From: Meridianimarinicoccus zhengii
Lineage (GTDB): Bacteria > Pseudomonadota > Alphaproteobacteria > Rhodobacterales > Rhodobacteraceae
NCBI RefSeq assembly: GCF_003254465.1
Contig: NZ_QDFI01000004.1
Span: forward strand, 1 to 64,000
Direction: 5' to 3'
DNA: 64,000 nt
Part shown: in pieces, positions 20,401 through 29,236 of the stretch
Numbering within the stretch: position 1 is the first letter of the stretch
Layout: the number at the start of each line of letters is the position of its first letter
Position numbers and translations under genes: made by a program
The notes under the pieces: generated by a model
Told to the model about the DNA's origin: nothing
Database searches by the model: none
Seen by the model: only the letters and a program-made list of their open reading frames with translations

Positions 20401-21750
20401 ATGCATTTTCCCGAGGGCAGCACTCTACAGTGCGAAGCAAATTTTGACACAAAAATAGAAAGAGGGACAATCACTCACACAGACTTTGGAACTCAACTTG
20501 ACATTTGTCGCTTTGGCGCAAAAGCTCCACTTAAAATTTCTGAGCCAATTTTCGCGCTAACTGAACACCTTGATACTATCTCTTTATACGATTCTTTCGA
20601 AGTCTTCTCTCAGGCTCGAACGCGCTCCCAATTCAATCATGCAGGAGTGCAATTTTCTCGAATCATGTCGAACCTATCCCTAATCGGAGAAGGACGATGG
20701 ACAGAAAAGATGACTATCAGGCGTATTGCCTTTGATTTGCCCGAAACTCGCATCTTGTTAAATCACAGGACAACAGGCGCAACAGGTATCAACAATGATG
20801 ACATCTTCACACTAAGCTCTGCCGGTCTAACCACCAGAGCATATTGCACCGTTTCTGCAAGCCACTCAGGCGCAGAAGTAGTCGAAGTTCCCCGCATAGA
20901 GATGGAATTTGATAGAGGGCAAAGCATACACTCCATCTCCGAACACGTTTTCCTCTTGGTATCTTTCTTCTCAATTTCGTTAGGGCGCCGCATTAAACCA
21001 GCTAGGATTGGAATAAGCCACATAACCCGCGAGCAAGAAACACCACAGGCTGCCGCGCGCGATTATTTTTTCTATGTGATGGGCGAATGGCAATTTGAAC
21101 AATTGCAACCCGATCAGCACCAAAACTACAGCAGCCCCTTTCTATCTTTTGACCAAGAAGAACTAAATGCTCTAACCCGTTCCTTGACTGCTTGGATTTC
21201 ACGGAGGCAAGATTGGATGAAAGCTTACGGCAACATGTTTAGTTGCCTCGCAAAGTCACAGGAAGTGAGTGGTGAGCGGCTGTTGTCAGCCTTCAAATGG
21301 TTCGAAAATCTACCAAATGCCCGCCCAGAAGCTTCGCTCGAAGCTGCTCAGCTCAACGAAATAGTTGAAGCAGCAAGTAATGTAGCCGCAAGGATAGACC
21401 CAAGTCTAAATGACCGCATTAAATCTAGCCTTAGCAAAATAGCCAATGAAACGTTCCGCAGCCAAGTCGAAAGGCTTGTTTCACTCGCGTGGAAAAAAAC
21501 TTCAGCGCCGATCAATCCAGAATTAATTGTGAGGCACATCGTTAGAGGGCGACGGCTTCGCGGCGATGCCGCGCATAGCGTCCTCGATGTTTCTGGGAAA
21601 GATTCCTTTAAGGATTGTAACGGCGCAATTTTAGCCTTAGAGGCGACGTGTTTTATGCTAACCTTGGCTGACCTCACTGTAACAAATGACGGCCTCAATC
21701 GAATTTGGCACCATCGTATTATTAGAGATTTGAGACTAGGCGAACTTTAA
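20401..21750 (+). CDS. HEPN-domain protein, ApeA-like putative anti-phage RNase
   Basis: A 449-residue protein of foreign composition: the 60-base stretch at 21361 has only 26 G/C, against roughly 70% in neighbours, and it uses TTA and AGA codons that are rare around it. The C-terminus carries the HEPN nuclease motif Rx4H (R387-GDAA-H392) in a helical context (GRRLRGDAAHSVLD, then a helix CNGAILALEATCFML), as in Apea-like HEPN domains. The N-terminal 200 residues are beta-rich and resemble the ApeA N-terminal domain. ApeA proteins abort phage infection by RNA cleavage. The family call is by eye. GAGGAG precedes the ATG. Confidence 0.65.
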   Translation: MHFPEGSTLQCEANFDTKIERGTITHTDFGTQLDICRFGAKAPLKISEPIFALTEHLDTISLYDSFEVFSQARTRSQFNHAGVQFSRIMSNLSLIGEGRWTEKMTIRRIAFDLPETRILLNHRTTGATGINNDDIFTLSSAGLTTRAYCTVSASHSGAEVVEVPRIEMEFDRGQSIHSISEHVFLLVSFFSISLGRRIKPARIGISHITREQETPQAAARDYFFYVMGEWQFEQLQPDQHQNYSSPFLSFDQEELNALTRSLTAWISRRQDWMKAYGNMFSCLAKSQEVSGERLLSAFKWFENLPNARPEASLEAAQLNEIVEAASNVAARIDPSLNDRIKSSLSKIANETFRSQVERLVSLAWKKTSAPINPELIVRHIVRGRRLRGDAAHSVLDVSGKDSFKDCNGAILALEATCFMLTLADLTVTNDGLNRIWHHRIIRDLRLGEL

Positions 21751-21757
21751 GTCTGGT

Positions 21758-22168
21758 TTACTCCCCCTCCGCCCTCAACCTTTCCCGCTCCTCCGCCCGG
21801 AACTTCGCGATCCGCGCCTCGGCCACGTTCACCTGCGCGATTCGCATCTGGGCGAAGGTCGCCAGCACCCGGTTGATCCGCGCCTGGTATCCCTGTCCCA
21901 TCCCGCGATAGAACTTGGCGACGCTCTCGTCCAGCAGCAGCGTCACCCGCACTTTCTTCTCCGTCACGTCCACGTCCCGCTCCAGCGTGTCCCACGCCTG
22001 CGGGATGTGCTTGTCGATCCAGAACGGCAGCAGGTCGTCGGCTTCCAGGTCCCGCACCTCCCCCATCAGCCGCTCGAACGCCAGCCGCGCCGCCTTGGTC
22101 TGGCCCGGCTCCGGGGCGGTGCGGTGCAGGTTGCGGGTCGGGGTTTTCGTCGGCGCGCGGCGGGGCAT
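21758..22168 (-). CDS. BrnA-type antitoxin family protein (no toxin partner seen)
   Basis: A 136-residue protein. Its central segment KKVRVTLLLDESVAKFYRG followed by MGQGYQARINRVL is the BrnA/DUF4415 ribbon-helix-helix pattern. BrnA normally neutralises the RNase toxin BrnT and represses its own operon. No BrnT-like gene lies on either side, so it is an orphan, possibly a stand-alone repressor. A GGAG ribosome site lies before the ATG at 22168. GC content is back to the genome norm, unlike the HEPN gene that converges on it. Confidence 0.75.
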   Translation of the reverse strand: MPRRAPTKTPTRNLHRTAPEPGQTKAARLAFERLMGEVRDLEADDLLPFWIDKHIPQAWDTLERDVDVTEKKVRVTLLLDESVAKFYRGMGQGYQARINRVLATFAQMRIAQVNVAEARIAKFRAEERERLRAEGE

Positions 22169-22258
22169 GGCAATCTCCGGTGTCTCGGTCGGTGTCCACC
22201 CTGCCCCGACACGGTTAACGCGCCCCTACGGACCCGCGCGCAGCGGTCCTATGGGAGT

Positions 22259-22286
22259 CATATGGAATTCATATGCGAGTCATATG
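22259..22286. promoter_or_regulatory. three CATATG boxes at an 11-base period
   Basis: CATATG occurs at 22259-22264, 22270-22275 and 22281-22286, two of them within AGTCATATG, each exactly 11 bases from the next (about one helical turn). The cluster lies in the 124-base gap upstream of the BrnA-type gene, 91-118 bases before its start. It looks like an operator array for a ribbon-helix-helix repressor such as the BrnA-like protein itself; that link is inference. Confidence 0.5.
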
Positions 22287-22292
22287 ATCCGA

Positions 22293-22613
22293 TCAGTCGT
22301 CGGCGGAAATCTCTTGCACGGTCTCGAAAATCTCCAGCTCCGGCGCGCCTAAATACATGTTCTTGTTGGTATTTGCGCCCGCATGGGCCGCCCGGAACGC
22401 CTCCGACTTGGTCCAGGCCCGGAACTCCGCCTCCGACGCCCACGCCGTGTGCGACGCATAGAGCCGATAGCCGTCCTTCACCTCCCCTTTCAGTAGGTGA
22501 AACGCTTTGAATCCAGGCACTTGCCGCAGATGGCTGTCGCGCTGGACCCACATGTCCTCGAACGCGTCCTCCTGTCCGGGGACCACCTTGAACCGGTTCA
22601 TCGTCAGATACAT
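22293..22613 (-). CDS. antibiotic biosynthesis monooxygenase (ABM/heme-degrading-type) family protein
   Basis: A 106-residue dimeric alpha-beta barrel protein of the ABM family. The pattern MNRFKVVPGQEDAFEDMW, then VPGFKAFHLL, and ASHTAWASEAEFRAWTKS is shared with small heme-degrading monooxygenases of the IsdG/HmoA type, which release iron from heme. The ATG at 22613 is chosen because GGAGG stands 5 bases before it; an ATG eight codons upstream has none. Heme degradation is not proven. Confidence 0.8.
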   Translation of the reverse strand: MYLTMNRFKVVPGQEDAFEDMWVQRDSHLRQVPGFKAFHLLKGEVKDGYRLYASHTAWASEAEFRAWTKSEAFRAAHAGANTNKNMYLGAPELEIFETVQEISADD

Positions 22614-22687
22614 ACTGCCCTCCATAGCCCGTCGCATCCTGTCAGATTTAGGCGGTAAATCAACAACTTCCAGCCTACGGAGTCCCC

Positions 22688-23359
22688 ATGCGCCTGCTCG
22701 TCGGCCTCGGAAACCCCGGCCCCCAATACGCCAAAACCCGCCACAATATCGGCTTCATGGCCGTGGACCGCATCGCCGAAGACCACGGCTTCGCGCCGTT
22801 CCGCAGCAAATTCAACGGCTTACTGTCAGAAGGCAGCTTGCGTGGCACGAAAACCCTTCTCCTGAAACCCCAGACCTTCATGAACCTCTCCGGCCAATCC
22901 GTCGCCGAATGTGCCAAGTTTTTCAAGATTTCCGTCAATGATATCATCGTCTTCCACGACGAGCTCGACATCGCCCCCGGCAAGCTGAAAGTGAAAAAAG
23001 GCGGCGGCCACGCCGGCCACAACGGCCTGCGCTCCATCCAGTCCCATCTCGGCCCCGATTTCACTCGCGTCCGCTTGGGCATCGGCCACCCCGGCCACAA
23101 GGACGCCGTGTCGCCCTACGTGCTTGGAAACTTTGCGAAATCCGACGACTGGCTCGACGATCTCCTGCGCGGAATCGCCCAAGGCGCCCCCGACCTCGCC
23201 GCCGGCGATTTCCCCCGTTTCCAAAACACCGTAGCCCTCAAAACCAATCCGCCCCGCCCATCCACCGGAACCGCCCCTGCGGCCAAGCCCGAACCCGCAC
23301 CAGCGCCAGCGCCCGACGACCGCTCACCGCTACAACGGCTTGCCGATCGGTTCCGGTAG
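22688..23359 (+). CDS. pth: peptidyl-tRNA hydrolase
   Basis: Frees tRNA from prematurely released peptidyl-tRNA; essential. The 223-residue product has N9 and the catalytic H19 (GNPGPQYAKTRHNIGF), the KPQTFMNLSG motif, D91 in HDELD and GHNGLRSI. The last 35 residues are a Pro/Ala-rich linker ending SPLQRLADRFR, an extension common in alphaproteobacteria. GGAG precedes the ATG. It is usually next to rplY. Confidence 0.96.
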   Translation: MRLLVGLGNPGPQYAKTRHNIGFMAVDRIAEDHGFAPFRSKFNGLLSEGSLRGTKTLLLKPQTFMNLSGQSVAECAKFFKISVNDIIVFHDELDIAPGKLKVKKGGGHAGHNGLRSIQSHLGPDFTRVRLGIGHPGHKDAVSPYVLGNFAKSDDWLDDLLRGIAQGAPDLAAGDFPRFQNTVALKTNPPRPSTGTAPAAKPEPAPAPAPDDRSPLQRLADRFR

Positions 23360-23389
23360 GCTATCCTTCTGGAAAGACAAGGAGTTCCC

Positions 23390-23767
23390 ATGTCCAAGCT
23401 GCCATCGATCAACGTGAACGGCGATCCGCTCCAGCCCTGTTCGACAGCGCCGATGACCGGATTTTTCCGCAATGGCTGCTGTGACACCGGCCCCGCCGAC
23501 CGCGGCAGCCACACGGTCTGCGCCATCATGACCGCCGAGTTCCTCGCCTTCTCGAAATACGTCGGCAACGATCTTTCGACCCCGCGGCCCGAATTCGGCT
23601 TTCCCGGACTCAAACCCGGCGACCGCTGGTGTCTTTGCGCCGGGCGCTTCTTGCAGGCCCACGACGACGGCTGCGCGCCCGAGGTGAATCTCGAAGCGAC
23701 GCACGAACGTGCCCTCGACATCGTGCCGCTGTCGGTGCTGACGCAGTACGCCCGCACCGACAGCTGA
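23390..23767 (+). CDS. DUF2237 family protein
   Basis: A 125-residue soluble protein of the DUF2237 family, function unknown. It has the conserved pattern PCSTAPMTGFFRNGCCDTGP, then HTVCAIMTAEFL, STPRPEFGFPGL, GDRWCLCAGR and LEATHERAL. Several Cys residues (GCC, WCLC) suggest metal binding or redox function. It follows pth by 30 bases and is probably co-transcribed. It converges on trpB with 3 bases between stops. Confidence 0.9.
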   Translation: MSKLPSINVNGDPLQPCSTAPMTGFFRNGCCDTGPADRGSHTVCAIMTAEFLAFSKYVGNDLSTPRPEFGFPGLKPGDRWCLCAGRFLQAHDDGCAPEVNLEATHERALDIVPLSVLTQYARTDS

Positions 23768-23770
23768 GTT

Positions 23771-24991
23771 TCAGATATCGGTCCCGAGCGCCTTCGCCAC
23801 GGTGAAGATGTCCTTGTCGCCACGCCCGCACATGTTCATGCAAATGAGGTGATCCGCAGGCAATTCGGGCGCGATCTTCAGCACATGGGCCAGCGCGTGG
23901 CTAGGCTCCAGTGCGGGGATGATCCCTTCCTGCGCGCAGCAGACCTGGAATGCGTCCAGTGCTTCCCGGTCGGTGATCCAGACGTATTTCGCTCGGCCGA
24001 TCTCGTGCAGCCACGCATGCTCCGGCCCGATCCCCGGATAGTCCAGCCCGGCCGAGATCGAGTGGCCTTCGAGGATCTGCCCGTCGCGGTCCTGCAAAAG
24101 GTAGGTGCGGTTGCCGTGCAAGACGCCGGGGCGGCCACCGGTCAGGCTCGCGCAATGCTCCATGCGGTCGTCGACACCATGGCCGCCGGCCTCGACGCCG
24201 ATGATGTTCACGCTTCGGTCATCGAGGAATGGATAGAACAGACCCATCGCGTTCGAGCCGCCGCCGATCGCCGCGACGAGAGTATCCGGCAAACGACCTT
24301 CAGCAGCCTGCATCTGTTCCTTCGCTTCCTTGCCGATGATGGACTGGAAGTCGCGCACCATCGCCGGGTAGGGATGCGGCCCCGCCACCGTGCCGATGCA
24401 GTAGAACGTGTCGCGCACATTGGTCACCCAATCGCGCAGAGCGTCGTTCATGGCATCCTTCAGCGTGCCGCGCCCGGATGTGACCGGAACGACCTTGGCC
24501 CCCAGCAGCTTCATCCGGAACACGTTGGGCGACTGACGCTCCACGTCGTGGGCGCCCATGTAAACGATGCATTCAAGTCCGAACTTGGCGCAGACCGTTG
24601 CCGTCGCCACGCCGTGCTGGCCCGCGCCGGTTTCGGCGATGATCCGGGTCTTGCCCATGCGCCGCGCCAGCAGAATCTGGCCCAGCACATTGTTGATCTT
24701 GTGCGCGCCGGTGTGGTTCAACTCGTCACGCTTGAGATAGATTTTCGCCCCACCGCAATAGTCGGTCAGTCGCTGCGCGAAATAGAGCGGCGAAGGTCGC
24801 CCGACATAATGGGTCCAGAGATCCTTCATCTCGTCCCAGAAACTCTGGTCGGTCTTGGCGTGCTCGTACTGCTCTTCAAGTTCGAGGATCAACGGCATCA
24901 GCGTTTCGCTGACGAAACGCCCGCCGAAATCACCGAAACGGCCCTTGTCATCGGGTCCGCTCATGAAGCTGTTGATCAGATCGTCGGGCAT
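23771..24991 (-). CDS. trpB: tryptophan synthase beta chain
   Basis: Joins indole and serine to make tryptophan. The 406-residue PLP enzyme has K98 in HTGAHKINN, the E-T-GAGQHG catalytic segment (AETGAGQHG), GRGTLKDA and the phosphate-binding [14 protein letters not shown] precedes the ATG at 24991, so longer frames are rejected. It follows trpF after 132 bases on the same strand. Confidence 0.96.
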   Translation of the reverse strand: MPDDLINSFMSGPDDKGRFGDFGGRFVSETLMPLILELEEQYEHAKTDQSFWDEMKDLWTHYVGRPSPLYFAQRLTDYCGGAKIYLKRDELNHTGAHKINNVLGQILLARRMGKTRIIAETGAGQHGVATATVCAKFGLECIVYMGAHDVERQSPNVFRMKLLGAKVVPVTSGRGTLKDAMNDALRDWVTNVRDTFYCIGTVAGPHPYPAMVRDFQSIIGKEAKEQMQAAEGRLPDTLVAAIGGGSNAMGLFYPFLDDRSVNIIGVEAGGHGVDDRMEHCASLTGGRPGVLHGNRTYLLQDRDGQILEGHSISAGLDYPGIGPEHAWLHEIGRAKYVWITDREALDAFQVCCAQEGIIPALEPSHALAHVLKIAPELPADHLICMNMCGRGDKDIFTVAKALGTDI

Positions 24992-25123
24992 CGGAAAACC
25001 TCCTGGCGCTGAAGCCCGTCGATACCGCGACAGCGGGCGGGCGTAAAGCGTGACAGCGCGGGCCTGGCCATCAGCCATGAAAACGCGTGCGCGGCGTGGA
25101 CGTGGGGACAAGCCCCGGACGGT

Positions 25124-25780
25124 TCACGACGTCCCGCACCCCGAAGCCGCCCTCAAGAACGCGGCAATCTTCTTGCCGTCCTTATGCCCCGGCGCACTTT
25201 CCACCCCCGAGGATACGTCGACCTGCCGCGCGCCCGTGAGTCGCACCGCCTCGACCACGTTGGTCGCATCGAGCCCGCCCGCAAGCATCCAGGGCACCGG
25301 CCAGCGGCGGCCTGCGATCAGGCGCCAGTCGAAGGCCAGACCGTTGCCGCCGGGCAGCGCCGCGCCCTTGGGCGGTTTCGCATCCACGAGCAGCATGTCC
25401 GCCACCTGCGCATAGGCGTCGAGCGCGCGCAGATCCCTGGCATCGGCCACGCCCACAGCCTTCATCACCGGCAGCCTGCTGCGGGCTTGAACCTCGCGCA
25501 CGCGGTCCGGCGTCTCGTTGCCATGGAGCTGCAGGATATCGACCGGCACGCGTGCAAGCAGAGTGTCCAGCCCCGCATCATCCACATCGACAGTCAGCGC
25601 GACCTTGGCCACGCCCGGCGGCACCCCATCCGCAAGCACCGACGCCGCGTCCACCGACAGATGCCGCGGCGATTTCGGAAAGAACACGAAGCCGACATAG
25701 GACGCACCCGCGGCAACGGCCACCGCCACGTCCCCGGGCCGGGTCAGACCGCATATCTTGACCCGCACATCGTCACGCAT
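25124..25780 (-). CDS. trpF: phosphoribosylanthranilate isomerase
   Basis: Performs the Amadori rearrangement in tryptophan synthesis. This 218-residue TIM barrel has the catalytic Cys in VKICGLTR (C10), [15 protein letters not shown], the general-acid Asp region VDVDDA, LQLHGNE and AGGLDATNV, and ends with the phosphate loop [14 protein letters not shown]. It follows the lapA-like gene by 6 bases, consistent with one transcript rpsA-ihfB-lapA-trpF-trpB or a sub-operon. Confidence 0.95.
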   Translation of the reverse strand: MRDDVRVKICGLTRPGDVAVAVAAGASYVGFVFFPKSPRHLSVDAASVLADGVPPGVAKVALTVDVDDAGLDTLLARVPVDILQLHGNETPDRVREVQARSRLPVMKAVGVADARDLRALDAYAQVADMLLVDAKPPKGAALPGGNGLAFDWRLIAGRRWPVPWMLAGGLDATNVVEAVRLTGARQVDVSSGVESAPGHKDGKKIAAFLRAASGCGTS

Positions 25781-25786
25781 GGCAGG

Positions 25787-26143
25787 TCAGGTCGGGCGCC
25801 CGTCTTCGAGTAGGGCGAGCACCTCGTCCTTGCCCTCGTTGCGGTCGGATTTCAGCTTCTCGACCTCCTTGGCCAGCATTGCGCGCTCGCGGCGTTGCGC
25901 CACGGCTTCGGAGCGATGCTTGTACTCCCGCATCCATTCCCAGAAGAACCCGAGCAGGATCCCCACCGCGATACCGCCGAACACCACCGCATAGAGCGGC
26001 ACGTCGATCGAGAAATTGTACTTCGTGAAGGGCACGAGATCGGCCGGAAGAAGCGTCAGCGTCACGACGCTGCGATTTGCGAAGCCCACGATGACCAGCG
26101 CGATGGCGATGAGCGCGAGCACGAGATAGGTGACGAAACGCAT
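25787..26143 (-). CDS. LapA/DUF1049 family small membrane protein
   Basis: A 118-residue inner-membrane protein with two hydrophobic helices (residues about 3-23 and 48-70), the conserved WEWMRE-type turn and a C-terminal cytoplasmic coiled coil (AKEVEKLKSDRNE). This is the LapA (lipopolysaccharide assembly protein A) family layout. In E. coli LapA/LapB regulate LpxC turnover, but no lapB is seen here. It lies between ihfB and trpF on one strand. Confidence 0.85.
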   Translation of the reverse strand: MRFVTYLVLALIAIALVIVGFANRSVVTLTLLPADLVPFTKYNFSIDVPLYAVVFGGIAVGILLGFFWEWMREYKHRSEAVAQRRERAMLAKEVEKLKSDRNEGKDEVLALLEDGRPT

Positions 26144-26152
26144 GGGAACCTC

Positions 26153-26434
26153 TTACTTGCCGTTGAGCCGGTCGCGCAGAAGCTTGCCGGTCTTGAAGAA
26201 CGGAACGTGTTTTTCCTCGACCTCGACGGCATCGCCTGTGCGCGGGTTGCGCCCCACGCGCGCATCCCGCTTCTTGACCGAAAAAGCCCCGAAGCCGCGC
26301 AGCTCGACCCGGTCGCCGCGGGCCATCGCCTCCACGATCTCTTCGAATATGGTGTTGACGATGCGCTCCACGTCCCGCTGGTACAGGTGCGGGTTCTCGT
26401 CGGCGATCTTCTGGATGAGTTCCGAGCGGATCAT
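26153..26434 (-). CDS. ihfB: integration host factor subunit beta
   Basis: A DNA-bending nucleoid protein of 93 residues in the HU/IHF fold. It starts [11 protein letters not shown], and the DNA-contact arm contains [10 protein letters not shown] with the conserved intercalating Pro. [14 protein letters not shown] is the family signature. The ATG at 26434 has a GGAAGGGA ribosome site; the longer frame is rejected. Position after rpsA is typical. Confidence 0.96.
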   Translation of the reverse strand: MIRSELIQKIADENPHLYQRDVERIVNTIFEEIVEAMARGDRVELRGFGAFSVKKRDARVGRNPRTGDAVEVEEKHVPFFKTGKLLRDRLNGK

Positions 26435-26642
26435 GGCAGCATCCCTTCCGTGGCCCCTTCTTCTTGTCGTGAAGGTTATCATCACTCTACAGGTTAGCGG
26501 CCTGATTTGAGAAGCATAAATGCGAACGGGCCGGCATTTCGCGCAGGGCTTCGCCCATTTTCCAGCCACGGGCGCGCCTTTCGCGGGTCAGGGTGGACGC
26601 GCCGTAGTACAGCGAGCCGCCAGCCCGCATCGATTCGCGATG

Positions 26643-26671
26643 AAAAAGGGCGCGCCCCGCAGGACGCGCCC
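26643..26671 (-). terminator. rho-independent terminator after rpsA
   Basis: On the minus strand, GGGCGCG (complement of 26665-26671) pairs with CGCGCCC (complement of 26648-26654) across a 10-base loop and is followed by TTTTT. It lies 29 bases after the rpsA stop, so ihfB probably has its own promoter in 26435-26642. Confidence 0.85.
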
Positions 26672-26700
26672 CATGTTCCCGTAACGGAACCGCCGCGCGA

Positions 26701-28380
26701 TCAGTCGTTGTTGCGCAGCGCCGCACCCAGGATGTCGCCCAGCGACGCGCCGCTGTCGGACGAGCCGTACTGTTCCACGGCTTCCTTTTCCTCGGCGATC
26801 TCGCGCGCCTTGATCGATAGGCCCAGACGCCGGGTCTTGGGGTCGATATTGGTCACGCGCACGTCGACCTTGTCGCCGACCTGGAACCGCTCGGGGCGCT
26901 GTTCGGCGCGGTCCCGGCTCAGGTCGCTGCGGCGGATGAAGGACTTGGCGCCATCATAGGACACCTCGATCCCGCCATCTTCGATCGCCGTGACTTCCAC
27001 CGTCACGATGGAACCGCGCTTCACGCCGCTCGTCGCTTCGGTGAAGGGGTCGCCGTCCAGTGCCTTGATCGACAGCGAGATGCGTTCCTTCTCGGCGTCG
27101 ATCTCGGTGACGACGGCCTTGACCATCTCACCCTTGTGGTAGTTGCCGATGACATCCTCGCCACGGCCTTCCCATGTCAGGTCGGACAGGTGCACCATGC
27201 CGTCGATGTCTTCGTCGAGACCGATGAACATGCCGAATTCGGTGATGTTCTTGACCTCGCCTTCGACGACGGTGCCCACGGGATACTTCTCTTCGAAGAC
27301 TTCCCACGGGTTGCGCATGCACTGCTTGAGCCCGAGCGACACGCGGCGCTTGGCCGGGTCGATCTCGAGGACCATGACCTGCACTTCCTGGCTGGTGGAC
27401 ACGATCTTGCCGGGATGCACGTTCTTCTTGGTCCAGGACATCTCGGACACGTGCACGAGACCCTCGACACCCGCTTCCAGTTCCACGAAGGCACCGTAAT
27501 CGGTGATGTTGGTCACGCGGCCGGTATGCACCGATTCCAGCGGGAACTTGTGCTGCACCGTTTCCCAAGGATCTTCCTGCAGCTGCTTCATGCCGAGGCT
27601 GATGCGGTGGGTTTCCTTGTTGACCTTGATGACCTGCACCTTGACCGTCTCGCCGATCGCGAGGATCTCGGACGGGTGGTTCACGCGGCGCCATGCCATG
27701 TCGGTGACGTGCAGCAGGCCGTCCACACCGCCCAGATCCACAAAGGCCCCGTATTCGGTGATGTTCTTGACCACGCCGTCCACGGTGTCGCCTTCGTTCA
27801 GCTTGCCGATGACCTCGGCGCGCTGTTCGGCACGCGATTCTTCCAGGATCGCACGGCGCGACACGACGATGTTGCCGCGACGGCGATCCATCTTGAGGAT
27901 CTGGAACGGCTGCTTGAGCCCCATCAGCGGGCCGGCGTCGCGCACGGGGCGTACGTCGACCTGGGAACCGGGCAGGAAGGCCACGGCACCGCCGAGATCG
28001 ACGGTGAAACCGCCCTTGACGCGGCCGAAGATCGCGCCCTCGACACGGTTTTCGTCGGCATAGGCCTTTTCGAGATGATCCCAAGCGGCTTCGCGGCGGG
28101 CCATCTCGCGGGAGATCACGGCCTCGCCGCGGGCGTTTTCGACCTGGCGCAGGTAGACCTCGACCTCGTCGCCGACGCCGATATCGGGCGCCTCGCCGGG
28201 GGATGCGAATTCCTTCAGATCGACACGGCCTTCCATCTTGTAGCCGACGTCGATGATGGCCTGGCCCGCCTCGATGGCGATCACGCGGCCCTTGACGACA
28301 GACCCCTCGTCGGGCGTGTCGATTTCGAAGCTCTCCTGCAGAAGGGCTTCGAATTCTTCCATGGATGTGTTTTGCGACAT
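26701..28380 (-). CDS. rpsA: 30S ribosomal protein S1
   Basis: A 559-residue protein with six S1/OB repeats (for example GRVIAIEAGQAIIDVGYKMEG; GVVKNITEYGAFVDLGGVDGLLHVTDMAW; GRVTNITDYGAFVELEAGVEGLVHVSEMSW) that unwinds and delivers mRNA to the ribosome. The ATG at 28380 (MSQNTSMEEF) is the family start. AAGGA lies 12 bases upstream, a weak spacing that is common for rpsA. It is downstream of cmk with a 198-base gap. Confidence 0.97.
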   Translation of the reverse strand: MSQNTSMEEFEALLQESFEIDTPDEGSVVKGRVIAIEAGQAIIDVGYKMEGRVDLKEFASPGEAPDIGVGDEVEVYLRQVENARGEAVISREMARREAAWDHLEKAYADENRVEGAIFGRVKGGFTVDLGGAVAFLPGSQVDVRPVRDAGPLMGLKQPFQILKMDRRRGNIVVSRRAILEESRAEQRAEVIGKLNEGDTVDGVVKNITEYGAFVDLGGVDGLLHVTDMAWRRVNHPSEILAIGETVKVQVIKVNKETHRISLGMKQLQEDPWETVQHKFPLESVHTGRVTNITDYGAFVELEAGVEGLVHVSEMSWTKKNVHPGKIVSTSQEVQVMVLEIDPAKRRVSLGLKQCMRNPWEVFEEKYPVGTVVEGEVKNITEFGMFIGLDEDIDGMVHLSDLTWEGRGEDVIGNYHKGEMVKAVVTEIDAEKERISLSIKALDGDPFTEATSGVKRGSIVTVEVTAIEDGGIEVSYDGAKSFIRRSDLSRDRAEQRPERFQVGDKVDVRVTNIDPKTRRLGLSIKAREIAEEKEAVEQYGSSDSGASLGDILGAALRNND

Positions 28381-28578
28381 ATGTCTTAGGGTTCCTTGGG
28401 TTCGATTTGCTGGCCGGGCGGTTGTCTCCGCCGGTCTTGGATTGGTCGTGCCGTCACCCGGCATCCGGAAAAACGCAAAGGGCCGGTGAAGTGCCGACCC
28501 TGCCCGCATGTTCCGATTCCGGCTTGACGCCGTGTTGACGCTGCGCGCTATAACGGCTCCGACCTGTCCGGGCAAGCC

Positions 28579-29184
28579 TTATCGCGCCAGAGCGGCCTGC
28601 ACATGGGCGGCGGCGGCCGCGACGGCCGCGTCGATATCCATTTCGGACGTGTCGATGATCACCGCACCTTCCGCCGGACGCAGGGGCGCGGCGGCACGGT
28701 CGCTGTCCCGCCGGTCGCGCGCACGCAGGTCGTCAAGCACCGCGTCGATCGTCAGATCCGGGTCGGCCAGTTCGCGCCAGCGCCGTTGGGCACGCACCGC
28801 GTCGCTGGCCGTCACGAACAGTTTCACCTCGGCCGCCGGGCAGATCACCGTACCGATATCCCGCCCGTCCAGCACGGCACCGCCGTCGCGCCGGGCGAAG
28901 TCGCGCTGGAACGCGACGAGGGCAGCCCGCACGTCGGCCATGGCCGCAACCCGGCTTGCGGCCTGTCCGGCCGCCGAGCTGCGCAGGTCACCGCGGGCCA
29001 GGTCTGTTTCGGTCAGGCTTTCGGCGGCTGCGACGGGGTCCATGCCCTCTGCCACCTTGGCCCCGGTTGCCCGATACAACAGACCGGTGTCGAGATAGCC
29101 AAGGCCGAACCGCGCCGCCACTGCACGCGCAATGGTGCCCTTGCCTGCCGCAGCCGGTCCATCGATCGCCACCGTGATTGCCAT
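28579..29184 (-). CDS. cmk: cytidylate kinase
   Basis: Phosphorylates CMP and dCMP. The 201-residue P-loop kinase has GPAAAGKGT (residues 9-17), LDTGLLYR, the GRDIGTV substrate motif and the [16 protein letters not shown] lid. It is followed by rpsA as usual. aroA, its usual upstream neighbour, is absent: the preceding gene on the same strand is the last member of a catabolic operon, only 52 bases away. Confidence 0.96.
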   Translation of the reverse strand: MAITVAIDGPAAAGKGTIARAVAARFGLGYLDTGLLYRATGAKVAEGMDPVAAAESLTETDLARGDLRSSAAGQAASRVAAMADVRAALVAFQRDFARRDGGAVLDGRDIGTVICPAAEVKLFVTASDAVRAQRRWRELADPDLTIDAVLDDLRARDRRDSDRAAAPLRPAEGAVIIDTSEMDIDAAVAAAAAHVQAALAR

Positions 29185-29236
29185 GCCCGCCCCCTTTGCC
29201 GTGACCGGTCATCGCAAGGCCGACGCGGCGGCGCAA

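Noticed and set aside
22259-22286. Vector-like linker (GAATTC next to CATATG)
   Set aside because: The flanks are continuous genomic sequence, and the 11-base periodicity explains the pattern better than a cloning artefact.
26487-26630. 47-residue minus-strand open frame between the rpsA terminator and ihfB
   Set aside because: It looks partly coding (MRAGGSLYYGAS...) but has no clear ribosome site and no family I recognise. Worth a conservation check only.
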